The position numbers and the translations under genes were made by a program. A DNA stretch of 64,000 nucleotides from Rhizophagus irregularis (lineage: Eukaryota > Glomeromycota > Glomeromycetes > Glomerales > Glomeraceae), in the NCBI RefSeq assembly GCF_026210795.1, contig NC_089451.1, positions 2,030,001 through 2,094,000 on the forward strand, given 5' to 3'. Shown here piece by piece: positions 25,662 through 38,403 of this stretch (within the stretch, counting starts at the first letter, position 1; every line of letters starts with the position of its first letter). The notes under the pieces were generated by a model that worked only from the letters and a program-made list of their open reading frames with translations, had not been told where the DNA came from and made no database searches.

Positions 25662-27374
25662 ATGAGCGAAAAAAACTTTAATATTACTACTAAAGAATGG
25701 AAATACGAGATAGGAACTTGTTTTGTGTGTCGAAAATGCCTTTATTGTGGTGTTAATTTGGCTGAAGGAAGTGTGTGCAATTGTGAAAAGACTCTTAAAC
25801 CTACGAATAGCAGTAAAACTAAAAAGTTCCAAGTTGGTCATGTCAGAAATGGAGTTTATAAACATAATGAAAGTCATCCTATATTGGTTGCTTTATTACA
25901 GTCTAATAATGATATACATAAATATCAATATGATTTATCAAAAAAATTTAATTTTACTTTATGTGCGAAGTGTAATAGCCAACTTGTAAGAGATCAAAAT
26001 ACTTATAATAAAAATAATCTAATTTCAATTGATGAGAAAGAAAACCAAACTGTAAAGACGCCTACAAAGCCACTCAATCCTTCTAAACTAAATAATGTAC
26101 TTAATTCTAATTCTGATATTCCTTTCCGTTTCAAACTAATAATTAAAACACCTGATTTGACTAAACCAGCAAAAGCAATTACCTTAGAAAAAATACCAGC
26201 TTATTTTGAATTTGATGATTTAGTATTGCAAAAAGTTTGCGAAACAGTTGGTTTAGTGGTTCGTACTAAATATGAATTGTCTTATAAAGCAGAAAAAGGA
26301 ACAGGAGCTGGTACAATTTTGGAAGAAGAAGAGGACTTTGAAGAATTTATAAGGGAGTACCATAAATTGACTATTTCTGATAAGGCTTTATTGATTACAG
26401 CAACTGTTAAACAAAAAGAAAAGGCAAAAAGAAAAAAGGTATTGTAGTTTTTTTTTAAAGGATACTATTAATTTATTATAATTAATTATTTGTGTTTTTA
26501 TTAGAAGAGTTTAGAGATATCAGATGGTAATGAATCTGTGAGCGAAGATGATGAATTGGAACTAACTGCCAAGCAAAAAAATAAAAAAAAAGTCGTGTTC
26601 CTAAAGAAGATAATTTAAATGATATTGATTTCAAAAAGGGAGAAATCCATAAAAAACTTAAGGAAATGCATGAATGCAATATCCATAAAACAGGATATTG
26701 TTATATCAAAGATGACAGACATTTACTACTTACAACATTACATTTGTCCATGTGGACAGATGAAATTGTATGTATAATATATATAAATTTTAATTTTTTT
26801 ATTTCATTAATATAACTTAACATGTTATTTATTTGTAGTATAAAAATCATTGTAACTACGAAACTCCACCACCGCATCCTAATTTTGGAATGGCGAACTC
26901 ATTAAAAGTTTCAACAAGATCATCATCATATCTGATAATAATGCAAATTATTACCAACAACAATATGTGTCTCCACCAAATTCTCATTCTTATTATTCGG
27001 GATGGCCACCTTATCCACCACCATATCCACCATCACATTTATCTTCGTATCTATCATCACAAGCATTGTCATATTTACCACCATCATCACATACACAATT
27101 TGCTTCAACTTTAGATGTAGCATTACAAACTTCACAATCTACACCTTCATTATCTTATGAAATTACAGAACCATCTATAAAAGATTTTTTAGAACTTCTT
27201 GACAAAAAGTTTGGAGAAGCAAGATATACAATTTATTTACAAAAATTTGAAGAGGAGGAAATTACAGTATCACAACTTGCAGAAATGAATCCTGAAGTTT
27301 TATTAAATGAATTTGGAATAGAAATAATTGGTCGTAGATTAAACTTAATTAAAGAAGCAAAAAATTTTCTCTGA
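25662..27374 (+). pseudogene. Zinc-binding N-terminus plus C-terminal SAM domain, decayed
   Basis: Three exons are visible: 25662-26438, 26505-26767 and 26839-27374. I prefer ATG 25662 over upstream in-frame codons because the protein character starts there. The N-terminal part has cysteine pairs (CRKC, CGVN, CNC, CAKCNS), suggesting zinc binding. The middle is charged, and a Pro/Tyr/Ser-rich linker precedes a SAM domain at the end (EPSIKDFLELLDKKFG ... GIEIIGRRLNLIKEA), a protein- or RNA-binding helical fold. Two frameshifts break it, in the A-rich run near 26576-26591 and in the ATC repeat near 26922-26935. I do not know the family's function. The cysteine pattern and context suggest a multicopy, mobile-element-linked family. 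It is convergent with the Tc1-like transposase downstream. Confidence 0.6.
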
Positions 27375-27589
27375 TTTTTTTGTATAAAAAATAATTTTTT
27401 TTTGTTATTGATTTACAATATTTCTATTATGTTACACCGCTTTATTTGAGTTATGTAATTGCTAATAATAAATGATAGTTTTGTATCACAAAGTTTTTTG
27501 CGTTTTATTTAAAATTTTAAAATAAACTATAAAATAAACTCTATAATGTAAAAAAAAAATCTAAGTTTAATACAAATAAATTGATTTGT

Positions 27590-28696
27590 TAAAATAACCT
27601 TTTGCCATATCAGGTGTTACCTGAGATAATGCTAATAAAAGTGGATATTTTGGATCATTACAATTTTTTACAAATGTTCTATTTTTTTTTAACTATGATT
27701 TAACTCCAGAAAATGCCATTTCAATCGGATTATAATCTGGAGAATATGGAGGCAAATAAAGTACTTTACATCCCATTTGTTCAATTGATTCTACTAATTT
27801 TTCATCATGGTGAATTTTTGCGTTATCCATGACAATAACACTATTTTTATTCGGATATTCATTCATCTGCGGTAACTAAAAAAAATAAATACAATCATAT
27901 GTTTAATAAACAAATGAAAAGGAAAAAAGAATTAAATAAATGAAAAAAAACATACAACTTGCGTAAGAATAAATGTTTGAAATCGTTTTTTATTGCAACT
28001 TCCTTTCATAATATCAGCAGCTATAAATCCATCTAATGTTAATACTGGTAGGATAGTATATCTTTTCCCTCTTACAAAAACCACATGTTTTTCAACTCTC
28101 ATATTTTTTAAACAATATCCATAAGCCCTAGATAAACTTCTCTCATCTTTATTCACTTCCTATTTTATACATAAAAACACTTCGCAAAAGTTCACTTCTC
28201 TCTTTGGCAGCTTTTTGTAACCAAAATAAAAAAATTTAGTTATAATTTTTCAGTAACTAAATGATTAATAATTATAAATCTACCTTTTTTCTCGTTATTC
28301 CAAGATGATTGAGCGCTCTCCATAAAGTTGGTATAGATACAAGCTTGCCAGTTAATCTTTCCATTTTAGAAGCCAACTCATCAAGGTACCAATCTTTTTT
28401 ATCTTTTACAAGAGTAGATAATATCTGTAATATTAAATTTTAGTGAATGACAATTTTTAAAATAATTAAATGGAATAAATTAAATACATTAAAATCATCA
28501 GGATTAAAAATTCTTCTTCTTCCTTGATAACCTTTGAATGGATGATTTACACAACCCTAACGATCATAAAGTTTTCTAATTTTATGTACGGTAGAAATAC
28601 AATATAAAGCCTAAGAGCAGTTTCTTTTGCTGAAAATCCATCAAGTTGATGATAAATAACATGCCATTTTATATCATTACTTAAAGATTTTCCCAT
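27590..28696 (-). pseudogene. Tc1/IS630-type DDE transposase, broken
   Basis: The minus strand starts MGKSLSNDIKW at 28696, followed by a helix-turn-helix region (TVHKIRKLYDR) and a second HTH-like block ending in NHLGITRKK (about 28290). The catalytic core includes LTLDGFIAADI, VIVMDNAKIHHDE (about 27830) and LPPYSPDYNPIEM (about 27760-27720), the DDE_3 hallmark. At least two introns are plausible, one (about 27873-27957) joining FILTQ to LPQMNE. Lesions: a frameshift near 28605, an in-frame TAG near 28577 where TGG is expected, a missing block before KDERSLSR, and an in-frame TAG at about 27694. Terminal repeats were not resolved. Confidence 0.82.
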
Positions 28697-29141
28697 ATTT
28701 AAACTAAATAATATTTATTATTTCTTACAAATAATTAATGAAACATAATTCTAAAAAAAAACAAAGATTTCTTGTCTTATAATGATAAGATCACCAAGAA
28801 TCGCAAAGGATCGTTAAGAATCGTCAAACTTTTATAAGTTTTGCGGAAAATAAGCTTGTATACGCAACCAAACTCACGTTAAAGCTTCTATAAAAGCAGA
28901 ATATTCTTATGGGCAAACAAAATCGCGACTTAGTTTAGTAAAATTTAAGACGTTACTTGGAGAAAAAAAAAAATCGCGTAATTTTGTAGTGATCATCATG
29001 TGACTTCGATTACACAGATTTATGAAAACCGCAATAAATGAGCTACAATACAATTTATATGATTTAATAATTAATTTTTTACACCCTCGTGTAAAAAGAT
29101 TCAATTAGACTATAATTAAAATAAAACTAAGCTAATTCTGC

Positions 29142-29516
29142 GACTCAATTATTTTTTTTGCTTTCTCAGCAAACGGTTCCCCCTTATGCATTTTGTAATA
29201 TGCCTTCTACGCAAGTTCATCATAATTTATACGAGGATCATATTGTGATGCAGGAGGCAAATATTCGTTAGGATCTTCGTTTTCGCCTGTTTTGGTTTTG
29301 ATAAGGAAAGAATATATGTTAAGACGAGCTTCATCAAAATGTATTTACTATTATACAAAGGAAAATTTTCAAATTTTTACCAGAATCATTTAGCTGATTT
29401 TCACGCGTTTCGTCCTTATCAACCTTCCGATCTTGTAAACGATGATAAACAAATATCCCTACAAGAATCAAAACAAATACTGATTCAAACTTAATTGATT
29501 TCGACAATTGTTGCAT
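29142..29516 (-). CDS. Small predicted membrane protein
   Basis: I do not recognise it. Exon 1 (29516-29381) starts at ATG 29516 with MQQLSKSIKFE and a hydrophobic span VFVLILVGIFVYH (about residues 13-26), a likely single membrane segment, then a charged tail. A 52-nt GT..AG intron (29380-29329) joins to exon 2 (from 29328), which reads RLNIYSFLIKTKTGEN and then YLPPASQYDPRINYDELA. The frame meets TAG at 29209-29207. Beyond it a plausible continuation, KAYYKMHKGEPF, runs to a second stop at 29144-29142. The protein is therefore either about 103 residues or a pseudogene with a Gln-to-stop change. Confidence 0.4.
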
Positions 29517-29639
29517 TTTGTTTCAGTTGTTTATTTTTCGATAAAGACACGGAAAAGCTCGTTTATAGTAAAGTTGTTATAGTTAGTGAAGTTTTATTTT
29601 TTTCTTTATAATAAATTCCTCTTATAGTGAAGTGTTTTT

Positions 29640-30894
29640 TTATTTGTTTAGTAATTAGTAATTGGTAGGGCAGGCAACTGACCATACCATAAGTCATAAG
29701 AGTAGTGTGACATAAAGATCACGCCATCACACGGTACTGCGGTAGTGAGGTGATACGAAAAGAGTCTTTGTCCTATTTCCAAAGAACCAGTAAATAAGCA
29801 TTTATCCTGGATAACTATGTGTGATAGTGCTTCGATCCTGATGGGTTTTTAACGGATCAATCTGCGGTTTACTACGGTTTGGCATATCAAGGTAAAAAAA
29901 TAAAAATAAAAATAAACTCATTACTCTATTCTTTCTGTCAAAGCAAAGCTTGTAATTGTTTAAAATGATAAAATAAATTTATAATAATGAAAAATAAAAA
30001 TAGAATTTTTTTATTTTAAAAAATATTGGACATGACTCACATAATTGGTAGCGAAAAGAGTTTCCTATTCTATCTGTAAAATCACTTTAATTTGATTTTT
30101 TATTTATATAATTTGAGTTAAAATTATAAATATAGCAAATTATATAATATATATTTTATAACTTTTTTTTAAGTTCCGCAAAAACCAATAATTAGTTTAT
30201 ACCTGGGGTTTTTACATTTCATTTTCTTTATTCTTAAGCTTTGGTTTTGACAATTCTAATTTTATTCATTTATTTGGTTATTCTTATTTTGATCTTTTTA
30301 CAAAAAATATCAAAAAATCAGCTGTCAAAAATTCCACGTAATAGGGGGCAGCACCTAATAATATAATAAAAGTTGGTTTGTATACTTATATTTATTTTTA
30401 GAAATGATTAAAAATTAAAATTATCTAAGGTGAAATTTATATTAATTCTTAAAAATATATCTTTTTATTTTCTACCTGGGGAAAAAATTCTGAGCTTAAT
30501 TTATAATTTAATAGGAAAAGTTTTAAAGGTGTAATACAGAATAAGTATTAAAAAGAAAAAAACCCATTAAAAGAATTTGATACGTTTTATCATTACTAAT
30601 ATATAATATACTACTTTTACTAAATGGGAGAAAAGGTGGATACCCATAAAATAATATACACATACGTGTCTGAAATAATTGAAATATAATAATATAATGA
30701 AGCATACATTCTTATGTAAATACTGTAAAAATATTATATATTTTCTGTCTTTTTTTAACTAAATATAATCTAGTTACATTATAGTTCGTCATTGATTTTT
30801 TCCCGCCAAAAATAGACACACCGGAGAAAACTATATACTACAAGAGTGAGGGAAGGAAAATCGAATTGTTTTTTTTTTCGACCAAAGGCAAATT
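29640..30894. other. Intergenic region downstream of the LisH gene
   Basis: 29660-29890 is less AT-rich than its surroundings and has no ORF. The rest is AT-rich with no feature. The last part should hold the 3' UTR of the LisH gene, whose stop is at 30895. Confidence 0.5.
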
Positions 30895-33816
30895 TTAGTT
30901 AGCGTTATCCGATGAGGCGCTTGGCTCAGCGTTACTGCTAGACCCAAGCTCATCAAAATTAACGAAATCATCAAAGTTAACGATATCGTTTATATCGCCA
31001 ATGCCAAAACTTGGTGTCAAGTCATAATTCACCGAGAAATTTATCGCCTTTTATAGCAATAAAACGATCAAAAATAATATATATCAATATATAATATATA
31101 TAATTTATTAAAGATAGCAAGATATTAATAAATATAAACTCACTTCTTCCACGCTCATATTTAGAGATGATGATTGTGTATCTTGTAACTTGTCCGTTAT
31201 GTCTGTTGTCGCCGTTGTCTGGGCGGACTGCTGTGATTGGGTCTGCACCCCGCTTGTAACTATCGGTTGTTGTTGCGGAGTAGCAATTGCATTTGATTGG
31301 TTAACACTTGGAGCTTGTGGCTGACTCTGTGTTGGTGGTGTTTTAGTAGAGTTCTGAAAAAATTTTAGTGGTGAATTTTATTCCAAAAACAAAGCAAAAA
31401 AATTTCACCTTAGTTACTTTTGGATCATTTTTTACACGTTGCTGGTGTTGAACTGCTACGGGCACCCCCCCAATTTGCTGTGGTACGACTGGATGTTGAA
31501 ATTGCTGCTGTTGTAAATATAGAAATCCAGGTTGGCGAATACCAAGCTGTTCACGCTAAAAAATTTTTACCAATTTGATTATTTGATTATTTATGTAATA
31601 TAAGAATAAAAAAATTCTACATGTTAAAATCTACTAACTTGTTTCTGCTCGAGGAGCATGTTTTGATTTAATTTATTTCTATGTATCACGTTTGGTGGAA
31701 TCATGTAACTACGTTGTTGTGCTTGTTGCATAACTTGATTATTTAAGCCTTGCATATTGAGAAAGTTATTATTAAGGGTTTCATTAGCTACATTAGCAGA
31801 ATTAATTGCAGAAGTTATCTGATTCGCAAGTTCAGATTCGCTGCGAATTTGATTTTGGCCCATAGGGTTCATTTGGTGATTAACGTGTGAAATAGTTTTA
31901 TTCATTGACGCCACCTGCTGTTGCTGCTGTTGTTGCGAACTTCGACCAAGTTGCAATTGTTGGTTATTGCCTTTTGGTTTCCCATTGGTGAGCTGAGCTT
32001 GACGCTTGGCAGACAAATCAGGAGAAGCTGACGTTTCAAATGGCTGTCAATAATTAAGATATTTTTTATAACAATTAGTTGTAATAATCATAGAACGTCA
32101 TATAAACAAGAGGCATAATACATTTACAAACCGTAGTTAGAATCATATTATTTGGCATATTTTGGTTAATCGTAATTTGTCCTTGTTGATTGGGTAGTTG
32201 CTGTCTTTGGGGAACTTTACGGTATATGAATGAATTTAAAAAGATTTACTATATGACTATATCATATGATTATTGATTAGATCATTAATACTTACCATAT
32301 GGGGAATTTTCTAGTCTCTGTCGCTTAGCTGGCGATGTGGACTGCTGATTTATATTTTGATTAATAGCTTGACCTTCAACACCACGCTTCGTTCCAGGAT
32401 TTAACTATTATTAAATAATAATTCTTTTATTATAATATAATTATTTAATTAGCATCATAAAAATTCTATTTACTTGTGCTTGCCCTTGATTTGGAGTCAT
32501 ATGAATCTGAGAAGCTTGTTGTTGAACCTGTCCTTGATTAATTCCAGGATTCTGTTGTTGTTGCACTTGATTTTGAATTTGCTGAGGATTTTGTGTCTGG
32601 GCTTGAGCTGCTAAAGCTTGAAGTGTATGATTTTGCTGGAAATTCATGCGCTGCATAGTTTGTGGCATATTTCTAGTAATTTATATCAAAGATTAGAATT
32701 TCTCGCGTAACTTGCGCAATAACCTCATTATAAACAATATTAACTAAAATCTACAATTACATGCGTCGCTGTAATCCTGCTGTCGCCACTGTTTGTGGTA
32801 CTTTCATGTTTGTTCTTTGAGGACTTGACATATCGCCATTTTGGCTACCGTCAATTACTACACGATTAAATTGCGCCTGTTGATGAGGTTGTTGATGAAT
32901 AACCTGTTGATGATTAGCTGGAGATTGTTGTGGCTGGGGTTGTGGAGTCTGTTGTGGTTGTTGTGGTGGTTGTTGTGGTTGTTGTTGTTGCTGTTGTTGT
33001 TGCTGCTGCTGCTGTTGTTGCTGTTGCTGCTGCTGCTGCTGTTGTTGTTGTTGGGAAGCTTGTTGCGAAGCTTGTTGAGCTTGTTGCTGTTGATGTTGAG
33101 GATGCTGTTGTTGCATTAGCCGCTGCTGTAATTGTTGCTGTTGCACAGCAGCCTGAGCTACAACCTGTGGATGTTGTTGATACATTGTCGGTATTTGAGT
33201 TAGCATACGATTACCCCCTCCTCTTCTCATCTGTACCAAAAATTATTTATTGCAATGAAAAAAAGTTAATATATTGCGCAGCAATATAGGCAGTAATAGA
33301 TTAAATAGTCTATTATTGTGAATTTATTACCTCTGCTGCTACGTATCGTTGTGCTTCCATGGTTCCTGGTCGATTTAATTTAGCGCTGTATATATCCCAA
33401 AATACTGTCCACCACTCATATAAAAATCCTTCAGGGGCTTGCACTGGAACTTCGGCGTCAGGCAATTGTGCATCGTTATCTGAAGTTGTACCGTTGCCGT
33501 TTATTGAATTTGCACCATCATTTTTGAGCTTTATATCCCCCTCTCGTAGATAAGTTCGTGCTGTTTCTGTTGCTCCACTACGTTTTAGGAAATCGTATAC
33601 ATAAGAATTAAATAATGACTGTTCTCGTTGTTTCAAACCATTTCTTTGATTTTGGTCTGAATGTGCAGAAAGAAATTGTTGATTTTGCTGTGAATGAGTC
33701 TGTGAGGCCTGTTGAGCCTGTGAAGGTTGCTGCTGCTGAGCTTGTGGAGGTTGTTGTTGTGATTGATTAGGTACTTGTTGTTGAGCTGCAATATGCATCA
33801 TTGGAGCGGGCATCAT
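30895..33816 (-). CDS. LisH-domain transcriptional regulator, Flo8/SomA-like
   Basis: Nine exons join in frame: 33816-33331, 33230-32761, 32672-32474, 32404-32296, 32214-32132, 32043-31639, 31555-31409, 31353-31144, 31047-30895, giving 753 residues. All introns are GT..AG. A LisH dimerisation motif lies at residues about 67-93 (LFNSYVYDFLKRSGATETAR), followed by a conserved block GFLYEWWTVFWDIY (130-143), the layout of Flo8, SomA and SSDP-type proteins that act in the nucleus in developmental and adhesion control. The rest is Gln-rich, with a long poly-Gln run in exon 2 (32950-33060 on the genome) and a basic KRQRLE patch in exon 4. The last 50 residues are acidic (DINDIVNFDDFVNFDELG), a possible activation domain. 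Start ATG 33816 is the first in frame. Plus-strand Leu/Val-rich ORFs over the CAG tract are shadows. Orthology to Flo8/SomA is inferred from these motifs. Confidence 0.9.
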
Positions 33817-36800
33817 ATTGTGAAAATAACTTATTTTTTAGATTTTCCAGTTCTCTTTTTTAAAGTTTGTCAAATATATTGTGTACAAACTTCCAGATTT
33901 GCAAACAAAACGAAAGAAAAAAATTGTAAGACAGTGAGGTAACAAGCTCAGAGTTTTTATACAAGATTCTACTAATTATTTCGCATATTAAATAACCATA
34001 CCTGTATAAGAAGCAAAAAAGAAAAAATATTTTAGTTCTTTTAGCGTAAGTCTTATATGGTATAACTCACGACTAATATAGAAAAAGGAGAAAAATTTGA
34101 GTGTGAGAATTTTTATAGTTGATTTATATGATTCTTGAAACACAAAAACCTACGAGCCTCCGAGGTGGTTAATTTCAGTGAAAATATGAGAATTGAATTA
34201 TGGTTTATAAAAGTGAGTATAGCGAATAAGTCGGTGACCATAAAATAAATTTGATTAGGCGTAAAAAACGGAAACTGGGGGACATTAAATTGATATCCCC
34301 AACTGCAAATTACGATCATTTTGTCATTTTCGTGTTACTTCATTAACTCCATTTGGAAATATTTGACCTATTGTGAACCAATGATGGAGTTGTAATATGA
34401 TACACAACGCAATAAGACTCATCAACGAACAATGAAGTCATTTTGTTCCTTTTTGGGGACCGAGTGGTGACTTTTTGCTCAAATAAGCCATATAACAAAG
34501 AAAAGCTGATGTAAAATTTAATAAAAGCGTATTTTGATCCCTATTTGCTATTATTTCCGGACTTTAAATGTATCGCATTCTAACCGAAAGGAGCAAAGAA
34601 TAAATTAGCAAATTTATTTTTTTTTAAAAAAAATAAATTTTACAGTAGGAAAAGGAAAAGAATTTAGTAGGAAAAATAAAAATCAATAAAGAGTTCAAAA
34701 ATTGTGATCTACCCCATATACCCTAAAATAATCATTCTTAACCGGAATTATGACTGATTTGACCAGCATTAAAAAGGAATGCTTAATTTCGCCATTTCGG
34801 AAGAAAATAATTTTTTTACTTATAGATTGTAAATACAATTATTTAATACTTTTAAGAATACTAGAATACCAGTAAAGAATCCTTTAGATATTTTAGATTA
34901 CATATAAATGATATAATGTATTTTTCAGATATTATTAGTTATAACAAATAATAATTTTTTTTAAAAAAAATCTTATTTGAAATATATATTATATTTTCAA
35001 ATAATATAACAAATAAACCAAAACTTACCTGTAGGTAAACTTTCTGAAACTATATAAAACTGGTTTTATTACAGATATAAATTGATTTAAATTGTTTAGC
35101 AGGTTTTATTAAAAGCAATGATTTATTTTTTATTGGCCTTGGTAATTCTTCAAAATTTATATTTATTTTTTTTTTTAATGCATATACAACTCCATATATT
35201 AATTAAATTTTGTATAATTATAAAAATATAATTAAAGCTAAACATTTATTTAGCCTGCAAATATAAGCATTAAAATATTATCCCTTAAACTGTAGGAGTT
35301 AAAATTAATTTTAAAAATTTTTGAATTTTTAAAATATTTTAAGATCTAGTGATTATATAAAGATGAAATTATATTTGTTAGATTCCGTTTATTAAGGCAC
35401 ATTTAATGGTAATAAAATCATAACTCTAAAATTGATAAATAAAAAGTTATTATAATTTATAAATTTTCTAAGTTATCCTGTCACATAATATTTATAGAAG
35501 GACAATTTGATTCTTCTCATTAAGACGTATCAAATGGTGGTAATTTTATATTTCTAGGATTAATGGATAAAAAGATATTTCAATTTAAAAAATTTAGCTA
35601 CTATATATTTGTTATAATTTGCCAATCATTTACTTTTAAAAAATCATTATAAATTAAATTAAACTTTTTTTCAATTTTTATTTAGAAAATACTATAGAAT
35701 TTATTACAAAAATATTGGTTTATGTAATAAAATATTTTAAGATATTTAAAAGTGTCTTTAATTAAAAAATAAAATTGCAGGCAAATTTGGCTGCAAAATA
35801 GTTTAAGAGATAACATCTATAATTTCTATTATCTATTTAAATATTTATATATAAGAATTCTAAATATCTAATATTAAAATTGCAGGTGAAATTTACAAGT
35901 TTAAATAATTGTTTAAATTAAAATTATTTAAATAATTTTACCAAATATTTAAAATGTAAAATTGCAAAACATATAGCAAATTGTAAAACTTTATTAAATT
36001 TAAATAATTTAACTATTATATAAATTTAATATATATATAATTTTGATAATATGATAATTTTTTTTTTATTATTATTTTTATGCAATTTTGTTATATTATA
36101 ATTACACTTATTTACATATATTAAACTTATATAAATAAAATAATAAAACATATATAAGAATTAACTTTACAGAAATCTTATAAATTAGAGCGATATTGGA
36201 AATTATATAAATTTCATGTTGTAATGATATTGATTTACATAACAATATTGTTATGACATCAATTTAATATCGTCATTTTATTATCACCATAATTTTTATG
36301 AAGATATTATATATAATGATATTTATTTAAAGAAATATCTAACTAACAAAGTTTCAATATTATTATAATATCAGCAATATTGATTTAATATCATTCATTG
36401 CATCACCACAATTATCGTCAATATATCATGATAACATCTATTCAAAAAAATGTCTAATCAATAATATTTCAATTTCATTATAATATCGGTAAGTTTTATT
36501 AAAAAAAATGATGTACATAATGAAAGTAAGAGTTTAAGGACCAAAAGTCTGTTCACATTTGAAACATTGTGTATATAAAGTTACGAAGGATCTGCTTACT
36601 TATAAAATAGGTCCGCACCTAGGCACAGATAAAAATCGTATATAAAATTCTTTGCAGATCCTATTATAAAAAGAAATTTTATGTTACATTGTTATGATTT
36701 TTTTACCTTTTTAGCTAATTAATCAATAGAATTTAAGAAAAAGTAAGGTAAAACTATTAGTAAAGGGCTAATTTTCTACGCGACCTTTATTATAAAGAAG

Positions 36801-36865
36801 CGGTTTTCATATTTAACATTAAAATCAATATCAATTTTTCTTATTATTTTAAAAAGCTTTTAATA
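33817..36865. other. Intergenic, promoter side of the LisH gene
   Basis: About 3 kb of AT-rich sequence with no supported gene. The first few hundred bases upstream of 33816 should contain the LisH promoter and 5' UTR, where CTGTATAAGAAG at about 34001 is the nearest TATA-like or splice-like motif. From 34.9 kb the sequence is nearly all A/T. Confidence 0.5.
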
Positions 36866-37031
36866 TATACATGCCACCCAAATTATTTTGGGCTGCCGTA
36901 ATTATAAGTAAAATCCTAAATTCAATTATGGCATCCCAAATTATTTTGGCACTTTATATAGTAAATTATATATAAACTGGCATCCCAAATTATAATTATG
37001 ACATTCCAAAATAATTTGGGCAGCATGTATA
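36866..37031. mobile_element. 166-bp MITE with 8-bp duplication
   Basis: Termini TATACATGCCACCCAAATT and, inverted, TATACATGCTGCCCAAATT. It is flanked by TTTTAATA on both sides (36858-36865 and 37032-37039). A related flank without the element occurs nearby at about 37110-37165 (AAAAGC-TTTTAATA-GCTCT), an internal empty site that confirms the boundaries. 8-bp duplication points to a hAT-type origin. Confidence 0.92.
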
Positions 37032-37169
37032 TTTTAATAGCTCTAAAATCTTAATTTCAATATTATATTTCCAAACTTTATGTAGGTTTTCCAACCTTAG
37101 AAAGCATATCAATTTTTATTATATATTAGAAAAGCTTTTAATAGCTCTAGAATCTTAATTTTTATATTA

Positions 37170-37510
37170 TTTTTTTGGTTATATTTATTTAGTCTAACGA
37201 AATTTAATATATTAGGAATTGATTCTATATAAGTTAGTTTATTAATTAGTATATTAACTACTTAAGTCTAACGTAAATAAGTTTAACTATTCTTATTACC
37301 CCATAAATAAGTCTAATGATTTCTTAAGTCTAACGAAAATAAATCTAATTGTTCTTATTACCCTATAAATAAGTTTAACGAAAATTAATATATTAGGAAT
37401 TAATTTTATAAGGGTTAATCCAATAATTAGAATAAGTTTAGCAAAAATAAGTTCAATGAAAAATCATGTGACTTTTTAAATCTAACAAACTTTTATATAT
37501 ATATATATAA
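37170..37510. repeat. Degenerate GTCTAACGAAAATAA repeat
   Basis: Repeats of AAGTCTAACGAAAATAAGT with interspersed TTCTTATTACCC(C/T)ATAAATA. Similar TCTAACRA motifs reappear at 43.33-43.60 kb on the other side of the pogo element, so the repeat region was split by that insertion. Confidence 0.6.
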
Positions 37511-38154
37511 GAATAAAGCACGTATAAGCTAGTTTATTAAATAGTACAGTCAAAGCCTGATGTATCGATACTACTGGTTTTAGAAAAAATTATCAATAGA
37601 TCGAAATATTGGTATAGTATAAAAATTTTATATACTGATATTAATATAAAATATTGAATCAGTATCGGTACAAAAAAATTTTTATCATAATCGTATACAA
37701 AACTTTAAAATTATTGTTTTAATGTAATTATTATGGTGGCTGTCACCTATAAACCACACTAATACTATTATGTGACTTCAAATTTTTATAAATTGTAAAT
37801 TGAATAGTAAAAAGAAAAAACTAAACCGATAAAATGATAGAACAACATGTACTGAATATTTCTATCAGGTTATTTTATTAAAATTTAATAAGAATTTTAA
37901 TTAATATTATGGATTAAAGTTAGATAACTTTAATAAGTAGCAATAATAAAAACATAAAATTTTGGATTACACTAGTCGAAAAAAAAATATTCAGCCTTAA
38001 TACAATTTGGCCTATATTCGACTAGAATTAATAAAATTCGACTTCAATTAGTAAAGATCTACGATTAAACATATATTCAACCTAGTTGAATTATGTTAAT
38101 CAAACGTTACGCATTACGCGATACGTGTATTAAAATAAAAATTTAAAAAAGGAT

Positions 38155-38322
38155 GATCCTTTTTTAAACTTTTTTAATTTTCTTCCTTCCCTCCCCGCCC
38201 TTTGTTCCCCTTTTCCTTTATCCTAGTTTCTCTTCTTTCCCTTTTCCTCCCTTCGTTCTCCTTTCCCTTCCTTCACTTTTTTCTTCCTTACCCTTTCCCC
38301 TTTCCTTTCGTCACTTATCTCT
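38155..38322 (+). promoter_or_regulatory. CT-rich leader before the cassette array
   Basis: A strongly pyrimidine-biased stretch (TTCCTTCCCTCCCC-like) directly upstream of the first cassette. Fungal core promoters and 5' UTRs often carry such tracts, so it may start transcription of the array. A second CT-rich stretch lies at 40110-40200 inside the array's end. Function is inferred from composition only. Confidence 0.4.
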
Positions 38323-38348
38323 TTCGAAGGTATACATATACCTTCGAA
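38323..38348. repeat. 26-bp palindrome
   Basis: TTCGAAGGTATA, CA, TATACCTTCGAA: a perfect 12-bp inverted repeat with a 2-nt centre. It sits between the CT-rich leader and the first cassette, and could be a dimeric protein-binding site or RNA hairpin. Confidence 0.85.
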
Positions 38349-38403
38349 TTTTTACTTTTTTAACGAAACGTTTCACTAACATTTTCATTTTTTTCTTTTT
38401 TAG

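Noticed and set aside
29830-29860. tRNA gene (B-box-like GCTTCGATCC)
   Set aside because: No A-box at the right distance and no cloverleaf stems.
32841-33289. Plus-strand Leu- and Val-rich ORFs
   Set aside because: Antisense of the CAG/CAA tract in the LisH gene, whose nine-exon frame is far stronger.
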